Below, one piece after another: positions 1 through 43,770 of a stretch of DNA of 64,000 bases. The translations under genes were made by a program, and so were the position numbers. The notes below the pieces were generated by a model. That model was not told the origin of the DNA. It ran no database searches and saw nothing but the letters and a program-made list of their open reading frames with translations. Within the stretch, counting starts at the first letter, position 1; each line of letters starts with the position of its first letter. The stretch covers positions 24,261,352-24,325,351 of the forward strand of contig CANTUZ010000008.1 of assembly GCA_947846985.1 (NCBI GenBank). Reading direction: 5' to 3'. The DNA is from Fratercula arctica (lineage: Eukaryota > Chordata > Aves > Charadriiformes > Alcidae).

Positions 1-62
1 ATGTGGGTACTGTTTTTAAAGGTTATAGGGGAAGGCTTATGGGGTTTTTTGTGTTTTTGGTG

Positions 63-94
63 TTTTTTTTTTTTTTTTTTGGGGGGGGGGGGGG
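63..94. repeat. Homopolymer junction T18-G14
   Basis: Eighteen T are followed directly by fourteen G. It is low-complexity DNA inside intron 2 of ITGAV. The G run could form a quadruplex, or its length could be a sequencing or assembly error. Confidence 0.95.
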
Positions 95-1192
95 ATGTGA
101 TTTTATAACTAACATTGAAAAGTTATGCCATGGTAATATAATAATACAGTCAAGGTCTTTATTTATACTAAAACACAGAAATGCTGAAGTCAGTCCTATA
201 TCTTCCTATGACAAATCTACTTTACAGTATAGCTAAACCACCTTATTTAACTCTGATTTGCTCACATTTAAGTATGCTTTATGTTTTTTTCCCCAGTCAG
301 GAACAGAAACATTAATGGTTTCTCGTTAAAAGCAAGGGAATTTTTGATGACAGGTATTTTCCAGATTTCCTTATAAAATTAGTTTCTCTTCTGGACCTGA
401 GGGAAAGGCTCGTAATCTTTACACAGTGTTTTCCTGGGGAGAATTTCAAATGGGGCTGGGTAAATAAAGATTACTTTTCTTCTTAAGTAGAGAGTTAACA
501 TCAGATTTGACTTTTACTTAAGGTTTGCCGTTTTTTGTTTGCGAAGTCCGTGTTTCCAATGTATGTACTTTCTACTTGATCTAGTTTTGTGTCTTAGTGC
601 AGTTTCCTGTGTTACAGCCAGTCTGAAGCTGAACAACAACTGCCTCTCCCCAAGACACCCAGCCTTAGTTTTAGAGAACTATTGAAGCTTTGAATACAGG
701 ATAAACTCAATGTAAGGCGTCTTAACCTTGTAGCAGATGTTCTTTTATGTTATGTGTATCTGCACTAACATTAGACAATTTGGCTAAGAAGTATTTTTGC
801 AATGGTAGTGTACTATATATAAATATCATTTATTTAGCCAGATTGCCTAATGGAGCATGTTTTACTATGTGGTGGTGATTTTTTATGCATAAGAATTCCT
901 AATCTGTTATTTAGGCCTTCAGAAACTACAATGCTAGCTTCTGAAGTCATGACATTTGGAACGTAATAAACTTGGGGTTGTGTTCATTTGCTTTCTGACT
1001 TGGAGACTTTAGTTTTTTGTATGTCAGCTTCTGACTGTGTCTCAAAGCCTAGATGTTTACCTAATAAAATAAAATTGAAGAGAGGTTTTCAATAATATTC
1101 TCAATTTAGAGCTCAATCAGGGCTTTTTCAGTTCTGTAGAAAAAATAATTTTGCCTCCTACAGACTGACGGGGAGAGAGAAAGACTGAGAAG

Positions 1193-1238
1193 AGGAGGAA
1201 TCAATGTCCAGCTGCCGTCCTGGACATCGATTCTTCCT
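1193..1238. repeat. Short inverted repeat (19-bp stem, 8-nt loop)
   Basis: The arms 1193-1211 and 1220-1238 are reverse complements apart from one A/C mismatch and one position that would be a G-U wobble in RNA. The loop is 1212-1219. It lies in ITGAV intron 2, in the sense direction. It is shorter than a typical pre-microRNA, and I do not recognise it. Confidence 0.8.
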
Positions 1239-3703
1239 TGGGCGGGAGCAGTGCCTGCAGTTCAAGAATAGACAGGGAAAAGGCAGAGAGGGGCTGTTTT
1301 AGCAGCATGTGCTGGTTAAACTACTGAGTCCCCTCTTCTCCAGTGCAGTCAACATAGCCCATGGGTACAGGGCGCCAGTAATCTGTCTTTTTCTTTTTTT
1401 TTTTTATTTTATTTTATTCCTTTATGCTGTCTCAGCTGATGCATTCAGTTGAAACTTGAAGGAACTAATTTCCTTAGCATCTGTGATAAAATCAGATTGC
1501 TGATAGTGCTGAATGGCTGCTTCCTGCTGTTGCAACAAGACGATTCTATCGTTTTAAACTTAACAGGGATATTTACCTCCTAGACACTTCTGTACTACCT
1601 AGCACATTAGGACTCTGCTTTACACTAGAAAACTGCTATACCATCTTTCATTTTAGTCATAGATATATAGCACTGTATAAGTATCCAACAGTAGAGAAAG
1701 GTGTAAAATACCATGCCGTAACTAATTCCCAAGTTTTATATTCTTTAAAGCTTTGTTTGGCAAGTAAAGCTGAGAGATTTCTTTGCATTCAACAATACCT
1801 GGACAAATAGATGATAGAAGCCAAATCTGACTTTCTAGGCTGTGTAACCTTGGGTGTGGTTACAAGCAGAATAAACCAATTTTAAGTTCCTGATGCTGCC
1901 AAAAAGGGTATAGTTCTCAGCCATACGTTCCTGTTGTCTCCCCAGCAGGTTAGCACTACTTCCCTCCCCATGCAGTCAGCCAGGTTGGTCCCTGATCCAG
2001 TTCAATATTTATTTTTTCTTTAGTAGGGTTCATTCTTAGGTGGTTCATGTTAATACTATGTGACCAAAAGGTAGTAGTGCCAAGACAGGGGCTCGCAACA
2101 GGAACACATGGACAGGAGCAAATGGGATCTCTCACCCCTGTTGGTGGCAAGTTCATCTGAAACTAACCCAGTCACGCATCTGCATCCTTTGAGCAAAACT
2201 GTTCGTGGGCGAGTTTTCATGAATTAAAGTCACGGAAGGGAAAAGAGGATGATAGAAGAGGGGTTTTAGAAGTGTGCTCGAGACAACTCCCTGTTTGGGA
2301 AACATCTTGATCTGGTTTTGGTTGTCTGTGCTATGAGAATGTGACATGCAGGTCTCCAAACTACATTTCTGTCTGTGCAAAGGTGACAGTACAAATGTTC
2401 AAATGTACATAAATCTGTGCAGGTGAGCTAATCTTCAGGCCCTCCATGTCTTTAGCACCTGTTCAATAAGAGAGTAGAGGAGGGGGTGACAGAAGGAAGT
2501 GGAGTTTTTTAATTACCTTTGATGAAATCACAAAAAACACAGTAGTTCTCTGTGATGCTTTGCACCCGGCATTTATTTTAAATAGTTCTAGTGCAAGAGC
2601 AAAAGTAGTCCAGATACTTGCTAGTTTTGACTGACTGCAGATTAGAATGACTTTTGTTGTCCTTTTCATGGGATTTTCCTAATGGAAGCAACACAGTTTC
2701 TGGAGACAAAACATTCTTTACAAGGTGTGAGACAAGCAAGGAGGTGTTGATTCAAGTAGTCACAGGTCTCTGATTCATAGTGGGGTTGGGTTTGGGGATT
2801 CCCCCAGCCCTCTGTGGAAGTGATGCATGGCTGTTGGCCTCATTGACTCCTTTAGCTTTAAGCACTCTAAACCAGCCATTTAGGTGACTTTTTTAAAAAG
2901 GTATGTTTTCCCAGAGTGTTACATCCATTTTCTTGTTAGGCTGGCAAAGTTTCCATTGTTGTTCCTATGAAAGTAAGTAAGAAATGTAAGATGATTTAAA
3001 GACTTTTGACATTCACACTTGTGGAAATACCACTCGTTAAGTTGCTGCTACCAGCCTTCATTACCCAACAGTGAACATACAGACACCAGTGCAAATTATC
3101 CCTTATTTAACTTACTCTTCTGTATGGCAAACTCTCTAACATTTTTGTTACTGAATACCCTTTGACTCTACTTACGGCTTGTAAGCATGCTACTTGCCAT
3201 GCTTTGTACACTGCTGTGACATTCAGAATAGAGATGTCAACACTTGGTAGAATAGTAGAAGAATTTCTGTCCCAATTCTAGTCAAAGGCAAAACTGACAT
3301 AATTTAATCAGGGCAACATTTCTTCTAGAAGCATTAGTCCCAACTTGGCTTTGGCACTGATTCTTGAGCAGTGCTGTAATCTGACTTGAAAGTCCAATAT
3401 CTCAACTATGAGGTATTTACTGTGTTACTGTCAAAGATGCCATGAACTTTGAGCTCTTACAAGAAATAAGTATTGTATGAATGCTTCGTATGTAAAAATA
3501 GCTCTATTTGGCCCCAGATGTAAAAATGAATAAGAGGAAGAAATTGTTTTTAAAGCCTATTTCCACAAAAGAGTGATGTCCTCCAGAGTTATTGTTTTCT
3601 GCCTTTCTCTATATGCATCAAACCAATGACTTAGCTTTTTTTTTTTAAATTCTTACTGTACAGTTTCCTGTAAAATTATGCTTCTTTTTCATTTTCTTTG
3701 TAG

Positions 3704-34540
<30,837 letters not shown>

Positions 34541-35807
34541 GCAGAGTTTTATCTGTAAGACATTCTGAAATTTTAAAATGCCTACATCTTGGTTATGAAT
34601 ATTGCTTTCCCCCTTAAAGAAAAAACACTCATGACTGCAAAGCTGCTGGTCTCAGAAGGTATAAGCACATACAAAATAAGAGCAATATATTTAAATCCTT
34701 CTTTTTGTATTAATTATGTTCATACATGTGACTAATGCATCTGCACTGATTTGTGTGTGAAGAAATTAAGTAGTATGTAGTGCTATGATTTTGCTTATTG
34801 GGATGTAGGAGACATCATCTTTTTTGATTCACGGACCAACTTTACATGAATTGCTACACAGATCCTGCCTTTGCTCTTGAAGCCAACAACTTCTGTAGAT
34901 ACTTGCTGGATTACACATTTATTTTTGATTGATTTTTTGTTGGAGTGCACTACATCTCGTTTCCTAGCTCTTGAAAGCTAGTTACACAAAAAAAAATGAA
35001 CATAGCTTGTTTTACAAAACTGAAAATTATTCTTTGACCCATTAACTCTGCTGATGATTTTCTGCCTGCTCAAAAAATATGAAAGAGATTATTCAGTGGA
35101 ATCATTCACATCTGATACTTGTTCTGCATGTCTTTTCCCCTTCCTGCTCAGTCATCTGTCTTGTGATTTCCCTCTAGACTTTGCAAATATTGTTCGCCAG
35201 GTCCTGGGTCTCTTACTGTAGGGATTGAGCCTGTGGAAATGGAAGCAAATGGTAGAAAGCTGGGGATGAGGTACTTTCTGTGGGACCTAGTGAAAAGATT
35301 CAGGGCAAGATCCAAAGAGTCTGCTGTGTATTTCCATGGAGCAGGATCCAGGTGTTCCACAGAATTCTTGGCAGCGTGGATCCATGCAGGTACGGTCAGG
35401 GACAAGATGTTGCACTGTGGCTGCCAACAGACATGCCTGATGAGAAAACTCATAGTCTTTATGTTCACAAGTCAAAGCTCCACAGGGTTTGAAGTCTGTA
35501 TATTACTGGGGTTGAATTTCAGTTTCTGGCAAAACAATGGAGGGAATATTTTGTGACAGGTTACCTGAGGCACTGTAAGGAAGCTGTTGTTAATTCTCAC
35601 ATTCTGTGGTTGACCATGTCCAAGTGCAGGATGGAGTAATATAGGGGCTGTTTCAACTCTCCTATCTGCCAGCCAAATGTATCTAGATTACATCAGTACT
35701 TTAGCCATACACCTGCCTGGAGAGAACAGTGAGCTTGTCAAATGAAGCAAAGTACAGCTGGCAATGCAAAAGGGTTTGAAAAGAGAAGGTTGATTTGGCT
35801 TATTTCC

Positions 35808-35935
35808 TTTCATTCATTCATTGTTTCATTTATTGTATGTTTCATTGCACGAAAGACATTTCATTGCATAAGACATTTCGTTATGTTCAATACATTTCAT
35901 TACCAGAAAAGACACTAAATATTTTGTTTCATTGT
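35808..35935. repeat. Decayed ATTTCATT-type repeat in 3' UTR
   Basis: The motif TTTCATT recurs about eight times, including phased copies of GACATTTCATTGC near 35855-35870, with variants. It looks like an eroded short tandem repeat. Confidence 0.6.
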
Positions 35936-38900
35936 TGTTTTTTAAACATACCAAAAGTTCAGTGGTTTAAAGCCACGGGTTTATGTCATTCTTAGCTTAT
36001 TTCACTCAGCATTGTTGTGATAAAATGAAGCTTCTTATACTTAGAGAGAACACAAGAAAATTGTCTGTATGCATTTCAGTAGACATGTAACTGCAAATTA
36101 GGAGGTTGTTTGGCTTGCAACCACGTGGAGCTGTGTTGCACAAATTTGAAAGAGTGGACATAAACTATTACAAAGGTGCCTTATATGAGATTTGTTTATT
36201 CCAACAAGGGAATAAATTACATTATAAACTGCCTGTATGCAGCCACATACAGAAAAGCCAACTTCTACTGTAATCATACTAGTGAGATGTCTACATAGAC
36301 AAGCTCTTAAAAGGACAAAAACTCTGGTTTGGTTTGGTTTTGCATCTTGGGGTTTTTGTTCAAAGCTTAATCTCCCCCATAAATACTGTAATGCCCAGTA
36401 AACCTAGAATTATCTGAAATGAACAGTTTGATTCAATTCTCATTTCTGCATCCTTTTGGAGACTTCAAATCCACAAATGGCTTTTGTTGTTAAGTCCATT
36501 CTTACTCACTGAACCGTGATGGCATTTGAGTTATTAAGAGAGACAGCACGAAGTCTTTGGGGGCCAGTATGTATGTCAAATATAGGCTTGCATATTTATC
36601 CATTTACGTGTTTTTGTTTTAGACAATTTGTTTAGATATAATTAGTTCATATGAGAGGGTATAGGGCATAATACCGCTTTCACTGAGTTTTCAAGGTCTC
36701 GGTGTGGCCAACGTTTTATTTTTGTCTTTACTTCTAGTACTGTTACTAGTAATACAGTAAAGACCCTGGCCTCAAAATGTGACTTCTATAAAATACAATT
36801 TCTGTTACAAGCTTCTAGTTCACACTTTGTCAACTGATTATCTATAGGTAAGGAGATTGTTTTTACCCAGTCTTAATCTTAGTAGGTTAATAGTTTTAAG
36901 AGACTGTCAGACAGATTATAGCTCTAATTCTTACATGTGTGCTTTCATTACATGGACACACCATGTTGACTTGAAATTTACTAGACTACTTGCATGTCTA
37001 GGCATTATAGGGAGATTAAAATAAAATTTAAAAAAAGCAGGATCAAGATCTCTTCAGTTCACATGGAAGGGATACCATAGCGTTGTTAATGTCAGTGCTA
37101 CCTGCATCTTAATTTTAGTGTGGCAACTGGAAACTCTCATTTTGCTGATTTTCAGGATAAAAAGGTACATTTTATTGGTACAACTACTGTAGCTATGGAA
37201 AGTTTCTTCCGTTTATTGAAGTTACATAAAGTAAGACTTATTTAAGTGGTTTTTATTTTCTTGCACTCTAGTGGAGAATAAAAGCAAATAGTTGCTTCTT
37301 CCATGTCCACTAATTTCCAGTTTGGTTAAAAAAAAAAAACAGTAGCGTATGTCAATGGAGTATGCAGGTTACTTAGTGAACATAGATACAACACCCCAAA
37401 TTCAGTTTAAAATAACATCTGTGTTTCAGGAAGATTCTGAATAGGATGTTTTCCTGAATGGGGGTGCAGGAAACATTTGATATCACATGCCAGATTCAGC
37501 AATAAGACTACAGACTATGTATGTACTTGTGTCAGTATAGATTTCATACTGACCTATAGGCATTGATGTATTCTTCTAGCAAATATTGTAGAATGACGCT
37601 AAATTGTTTAAGGAAACTTTAAAAAATGTATTGTGGAATGAAATTAATGCCCTTGAGTCAAAATTGATGTGCTTAAGGTGCATACTGCAAGCATTAAAAA
37701 AAAAATACAAGTACAGTAACAAAAAATTAGTCCTCTTTTGAGAGTTATGTTTCAGAAGCATATTTTTATGAATATTAAATCAACAGCTATGTAACTATTT
37801 AGACAATGAAAACATTTTAAAAGAGCTATATCTTTTATAATATAAAATTCTACAAGTACTCTAGTTTGCAATTATTGCAGCATCTCATCATCAATATTAA
37901 AAAGTGATTTATATTATAAAATGCATATTATCTATTGCTATATTTGACAACATTTAGAAAACGTAAAGCAAGGAACTGAATTTATAGGTTTACATTTCTT
38001 TCAAGAAACTACCAAATTGTGGAGATGGCTTTTGTTTAAGCATGACTGCAAAGTCAAATATGGGATATGTTTATCAGCATAAGTTGAAATCCTTGAGGAA
38101 ATGTTCACAGATATCAGTATCAAGTTGATAATTTTGTCTCCTTTTTCTGTTTTAAATTTTGATTTACATGTTGATCTTTGATTCACATAATGTTTGTGGA
38201 AACTTTAAGAAAGTTTATTATGTATGCTCTTTTTTCTTTATAAAACATTTATTCCAAGCAAAGATTTTTAATATTTAGTTGTTTCTAAACTTGTGTCTAT
38301 GCTTCAATAGTCTTTAAGGTAAACTCTCACGGGTATTTTGAAAATATTACAGCTATAATCAGCATGTTCTTGGTGATTTGAAGGATTCATGTTGCGCTTA
38401 GATGATTTTTTTTTTTTTTGCAACATTCGGGTTTGCTGTTGTTTACCCTGGCATAGACCCTGCAGTACTTTTTCCTACACCCTCACAAATAGTCACAGAG
38501 CAGCATTACCCTTGTGAAAATCTAGTCAGTTTTTGTTTTGGGTCCAGACTAAGACCTATTCCACAGTCTAATGAAGTCAAAGAAACCCTGGCATTCATTG
38601 CAGCTGGCAATTGAGTATGACCCTTTGTGTTCAATGCTGCTGGCTGTTAATGAGGAAAAAAATAAATAGGATTTTATAGAAGGAAAATTGAAATCTAGAA
38701 AATAAAAAGGTGGTGGCAGACCAGAGATGAGCCTTACAGCAGAGGGGTGATTGGTTTTGTTTGTTTTGAGATGGGAAGAACCCGTTAGTTCTCTGTTGGC
38801 AGTGGCCCCCTATCACAAACAAATCCCACCATTTGGATCATGAGTATATGCTAAGTTCTAAAAACTCTCATTGACTTGAGTGGGATCTGACCTCTTTGGT

Positions 38901-40479
38901 ACTGAATCTTTAGCTTCTAACTCCTGAGTGCAATATAACATAATCAGATCTAGTTCACTGCCAAGTCGTCTGTTTATTTTGGTTTGCCTAGGAAGGGATG
39001 TAGCATTTGTTTACTTGCAGTGGTCAACATTTTTAAGGGCATCAGCAATACCAGTGTGTTAAATTGAGGTGATAAATGAATGGTATAGAAAGTTTTTGAT
39101 CACCCACATTGGGTGAAATGTGATGTATATTCTAAAGCGTATCCATTACTAACTCTTGAGTTATTGAGAATTGGTACAATATTCTTTAAGGCCATTCTGG
39201 AAAATTTGACTAGAGACTATTCAATAATGCGTTTGAGTCTGTAGTGCTACTACTGTTTCATGTGATTATGGTATTTAGTATTTCGGTCTTTTTTTCCAGT
39301 GTGTAACACAGGAAATCTAACCTTTCATGCAATGACCTTCTCCAAATATGCTGCATTACTTGACCCTTGGCTTTTGCAAAGTAAATGAAGATTTAATGTA
39401 GCATTTGGATCTTCAAAAAACTTTTACAGGTTTAGTGGCCCTTTCTAGTCCATGAAGGAAACCTGTATTTGCTATGATACGAATATGTTGAAAATGTAAC
39501 ATTTTATTTCTTTGTAATAGAATTTTTTGCCTTTTTTGTTCTTGCTCGTGCATTAAATGAGTAGAGCATTGTTTGTACAAGCAGAAAATTAACATACTAA
39601 TGAGACTGCTGCATTTTGGTTTTCTTAGTCATGTAGTAAATAGTTGTAACATAAATGGGAATATTTTCAGTAACTATGAACTTATTTCAAAGGCCTTCGG
39701 TACATTTAAGGGGAGCAGTATACATTTGAAGTCACCTTATTTCTATTAAATTATAAATCTTGCAAAAAAAACCTGTGGGTATTGTGACAGTAATTTTGTA
39801 CTGATATCAAATATATAGCTATTAAGCTATGGTTTTCTTTTCAACTCATTCTTTTCATCCTAATTCAAATTTGATTGATTTTATTAGGTTATATTTTTCT
39901 ATATATGTATGCAATTTCAGAATATTATGATTGGATAAACTGAAAAATGCAAGTGTTGAGTTGATTCTGATATTTAGAATTTTGGAATAAAATACCTCTT
40001 CATTAACAGGAATTCTGTTTGGTTTTTTTTTAATCCTAGGTATATTTTTTTAAATGCATTTAATTCACCTGAAAATATTTCATAGTATATGTTTGTAATT
40101 CAGAGTTAGCTACTAAATATGAAAAGGTCACATTTACACAACTTTTACATTCCTAGCTAAAGCAACACATATTAACCTTGAGTCAAAAAACTTTGTAATC
40201 GCATGCAAGAAGGGATCTAGTCACAAATTGTATTCTGTCACCAGAAAACTGATTTCCTACCAAAATTTGTGGATACTAAAAATAAATATTTCAGATTTTA
40301 TGGCTGCCCCATCACTGTAGAAAATAGTGAATTCTTGTCCTTTGGTTAGGAAAATTCTGAGAGGTGGTGTTTCTTTTCTTGTTGTATTATTAGACTAATT
40401 TTATCTTAGTATTGCATTCTTTCCGATTAACAGTCACACTCATCTTTGTGAGTGGGTGACAGTAAATATTTTGTGTCAC

Positions 40480-40485
40480 AATAAA
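40480..40485 (+). terminator. Candidate distal ITGAV poly(A) signal
   Basis: AATAAA is followed about 15-45 bases later by T-rich and GCTTGGTGCTTGTG sequence, a good downstream element. A second AATAAA at 40598 lacks such a clear downstream element. Confidence 0.5.
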
Positions 40486-40505
40486 AAAGCATACATGTTT
40501 ATTTT

Positions 40506-42190
40506 ACATTGCTTGGTGCTTGTGATTCCTTCAGATAGACTCCGAACTACTGAGTTCCTTGGATTGCTACTAGAGAATTTGTTAAACTAAAGAAAATAAT
40601 AAAAAAGGACACTGAAAAGATGAAAAACTGGTACTTGTGTTTTAATTAACAGCTTCCAGTGACCTCACAGTAGCTTCACCTAATGTGCATAAGAAATATA
40701 GCAGCAGTAGTCAAAACATGACTCTTACTATTTGCCAACGCAGGCCTAGTTCTTGTTAGATAAGACACCTGCAGTTAGTTATCAGCCCAGTGATCACTAT
40801 ATCTGTTTAGCAGTTCCAAATTAATGCGTTATGGAGAAATTAGGGACAACGACAACAAGTGTCTCATTACAGCAAAAAGGCAACAGAGTGGTTTTGCAGA
40901 TTCCCATCTTTATGACATAACCACCTTAAACAAAATGATGGCCCTTGTCTTGAGGTTATTTACATCAACACAACTCCATTGCCTGCGCTTGAGTTCTGCT
41001 GCTTTGCATTGGCTAGGTGTCTGGCTCTTTGCATACATGTATGATATTTTATTGTATGTTTTTATCATTAGTGAGTTTGTAAATTAATTACTAATACATT
41101 AAACTTTATTACATATTAATACATTAATATATTTTTAAATTGCCAGTTCAAGTAATTTTAAGAACACTGTGGAAAAAAACTGAAAAGACTTTGTTTTCTA
41201 AAAAAAAAAAAAGTATTTGTATGGAGATCTCATCAATATATTGTCTCATATACATAAAGAATTAGGGTTTGTGCTGTCAGCAGCCCATCTTCTCACAAGG
41301 TATTTCACAATCAGTCAGTTTTACTGCATCTTTCTGATAAACCTTCTAAAAGTTTGGTGCTGAATCATTCTCTCTCTTGACAGACACACACGACATGCTA
41401 AGACTAAGCTTGCAGGACACAAATGCACAATACAGACCTTCCAAATGTGAGAAGCAAAAAAAACCCACCCAAAACAGTAAAATACCACCTTACTAGTCTT
41501 TACAATTTCACAGGCACACCATGTCTGTGTGTTACTGTTTTTCAGAGTTTTGCAGAATCTGTCTCCATCTGCATTTCTGTGTCATTTGTGTACACGCTTT
41601 TCAGTCCCTGACAAAATATCAGATGCCGTGTTACATCCCTTTAGTGGCTGATGATAATGGTTGTAACTTGTTTAAAGTTTGAAGAGTGCATGAGCAACCT
41701 TTAAAGACTACAGGAGTTGCTGCTGGACATACTTCCTCAAGTTAAATACTGAGGTAGTTGAAATAAATTACTTACCAGCTTTAACCTCTTTTCAAAGAAA
41801 ATTTGGTTAACAAAATGTAATCCTGATTATGATTATTTTTTTATTAAATGGGTGTTACTGTGTACTCTAATCCCTTCTCAGTAATTTGTCTAAATGCAGT
41901 ACAAACAATGAATTTCCACATGCCTTATTCCCCTTTTGGAGCCATTTTCAATAAAACTTTTATCACACATTTAACAGATTTGTTTCAGAACTTTGTAAAC
42001 GAATAATTGTGCATATTCACATCATCAATTTAAAATGTTGCAGCTGCCAAGTTCGTTCAACCATTCCTCCCTAAATAAATTTAATTTATATATTGCTAAA
42101 AGCCCAAGTCTACAAAGATTTAGAAATGAACATGTGTGTGATCCGCATTTTCCCAACACCACATTCTCATTCATCAGACAAATGCATTAA
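40506..42190. other. Intergenic, AT-rich
   Basis: This is sequence between the proposed ITGAV end and the ERV insertion. It has an AT-rich patch with repeated AATACATTA near 41090-41130, a poly-A run near 41200 and another AATAAA near 41950. No gene was recognised. Confidence 0.6.
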
Positions 42191-42195
42191 CGAAG
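42191..42195. repeat. Target-site duplication, left copy (CGAAG)
   Basis: CGAAG lies directly against the TG...CA end of the LTR and is repeated at 44077-44081 at the other end of the element. Five bases is the usual duplication length for ERVL-type elements. Confidence 0.8.
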
Positions 42196-42765
42196 TGTGG
42201 TTCAACTTAGTAGCTGAACACCACACAGCTATTCGCTCGCTCGCAGTGGGATGGCAGAGAGAATCAGAAGAGTAAAGGTGAGAAAAGTCGTGGGCTGAGA
42301 TAAAGACAGTTTAATAGGTAAAGCAAAAGCTGTGCATGCAAGCAAAGCAAAACAAGGAATTCATTCACTAGTTCCCATCGGCAGCCAAGTGTTCAGCCAT
42401 CTCCAGGAAACAAGGACTCCATCGTGTGTAGCAGTTACTCGGGAAAAAAAACATAACTCTGAACGTCCCTCCCTTACTTCATCTTCCCCCCCAGCTTTAT
42501 ATGCTGAGCATGATGTCATATGGTATGGATTATCCCTTTGGTCAGTTGGGGTCAGCTGCCCCAGCTGTGTCTCCTCCCACCTTCTTGTGCACTCACAGCC
42601 TACTTGCAGTGCGGCAGTGTGAGAAGCAAAAAAATGCAAGCATTGCTCAGCAGTAACTAAAACATCCCTGTATTATTAACACTGTTGTCAGCACAAATCC
42701 AAAATGCAGCTTCATAACTAGCTACTGTGAAGAACACTAACTCTACCCCAGCCAAAACCAGCACA
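42196..42765 (-). repeat. 3' LTR of the ERV remnant
   Basis: The minus strand begins TGTGCTGG and ends ACCACA, giving the TG...CA ends of an LTR. It keeps a TATA-like CATATAAAG (42495-42503) and, about 185 bases downstream, an ATTAAA poly(A) signal (42310-42315), a normal U3-R-U5 order. The polypurine tract sits immediately before its start. Confidence 0.85.
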
Positions 42766-42779
42766 TTCTCCACCCCTTA
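42766..42779 (-). other. Polypurine tract of the ERV
   Basis: On the minus strand this reads TAAGGGGTGGAGAA, directly before the LTR's TG. In retroelements this is the plus-strand DNA primer. It confirms the orientation and that 42196-42765 is the 3' LTR. Confidence 0.8.
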
Positions 42780-43254
42780 TTCTATACCATTTATGTCATG
42801 CTCAAGTCTCACACTATGCAATGCATCCTCGTTACCCACCACCACCCTTCCTATCCTTTGATATAGTACACAGATACCATTCCCCTAGTCTAGGGGCCAC
42901 CCCAGTAAAATGTCCACAAAATGTCCACTGAGTTCACTTAGTCCATGACTGTGGGCTCCATCTGTTATGGTATCACTCAGGACAGGAGAGGTGTGTTGTG
43001 TGGAGTTACTGGGCACCACAGCCACCCACCCCAGGTCGGGTCACTGCTGCACTTGCACCGCTTCTTCTAAGGCTTATCCTCCACTGGTTCACGTGGTTCC
43101 AGCTATAGTAATTCCCATAACATGCAACTCAAATCACAGGTTACAACAATTTAAAGGTATTTCCATTGCAATCTCCACCCCTAGTCCCTTTAGACCAGAC
43201 CACAGAGCTTAACATTGCAATAAACTCCTTCTCTTGCCCTGCTCTGGCTTGGAC

Positions 43255-43770
43255 TTACCCACAGACTGCAGTCTCTTAGGGGTGTACCTGCTCCAAGTGG
43301 AGCCTCACCTATGTGCCACGGTCTCTTCAGGACTATACCTGCTGCAGCATAAACTCATCCACAGCCACAGTCGCTTTGAGGTGCAACTGTTCCCGTGTGG
43401 CCCTATCCATGGGCCACAGTGCCTTCAGAGATGTACCCGCTCCAGCGTGGCCACAGTCCCTTCAGGAGTGAAACTGCTCCAACATGGCCTTATCGATGGC
43501 TACAGTTCCTCCAGGGGCGTACCTGCTCTGTAATGGGCTTATTCATGGCCACATGCTTTGAAGTGCTCCAGCCTGATCTCATGCATGGCCATTGATGCCT
43601 CAAGGTGTACCTGCTGCAGCCACAGATGCTTTAAGGTGTTGCCTTCTCTAGGGTGGACTTATCCTTAAGCCACAGTCCCTTCAGAGGTATACCTGCTGCG
43701 GCACGGACATAATCACAGCCACAGATGCTTCAAGGTGTCCTGCTCCCACGTGGACTCATTCACAGGTGAC
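43255..43770. repeat. Degenerate tandem repeat inside the ERV
   Basis: About eleven or twelve diverged units of roughly 35-58 bp, each built on GCCACAGTCCCTTCAGG followed by a TGTACCTGCTCCAG-like half and often GGCCTTATCCATG. It is GC-richer than the flanks. Similar CACGCTGGAGCAG-type repeats occur in other avian ERVs as far as I recall. Confidence 0.8.

Larger units (their letters stand above)
1..3703 (+). other. ITGAV: ITGAV intron 2 (partial)
   Basis: This is the 3' part of the intron before the first visible exon, ending in a pyrimidine-rich tract and AG at 3702-3703. It is AT-rich with stops in all frames. It holds a T18-G14 homopolymer junction at 63-94 and a short strong hairpin at 1193-1238. 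I see no other gene or recognisable transposon. Confidence 0.85.
34541..40505 (+). other. ITGAV: ITGAV 3' UTR (proposed extent)
   Basis: This is about 6 kb of AT-rich, stop-dense sequence after the stop codon, with many ATTTA pentamers. Candidate poly(A) signals are AATAAA at 36211, 39986, 40281 and 40480; the last is followed by a T/GT-rich stretch and is my preferred distal end. Mammalian ITGAV also has a UTR of several kb. The exact end cannot be fixed from sequence alone. The UTR contains a GC-richer block at 35140-35560 and a decayed TTTCATT repeat at 35808-35935. Confidence 0.6.

Noticed and set aside
41055..41130. AT-rich block with repeated AATACATTA
   Set aside because: Looks like ordinary low-complexity intergenic DNA; too irregular to call a satellite or an origin.
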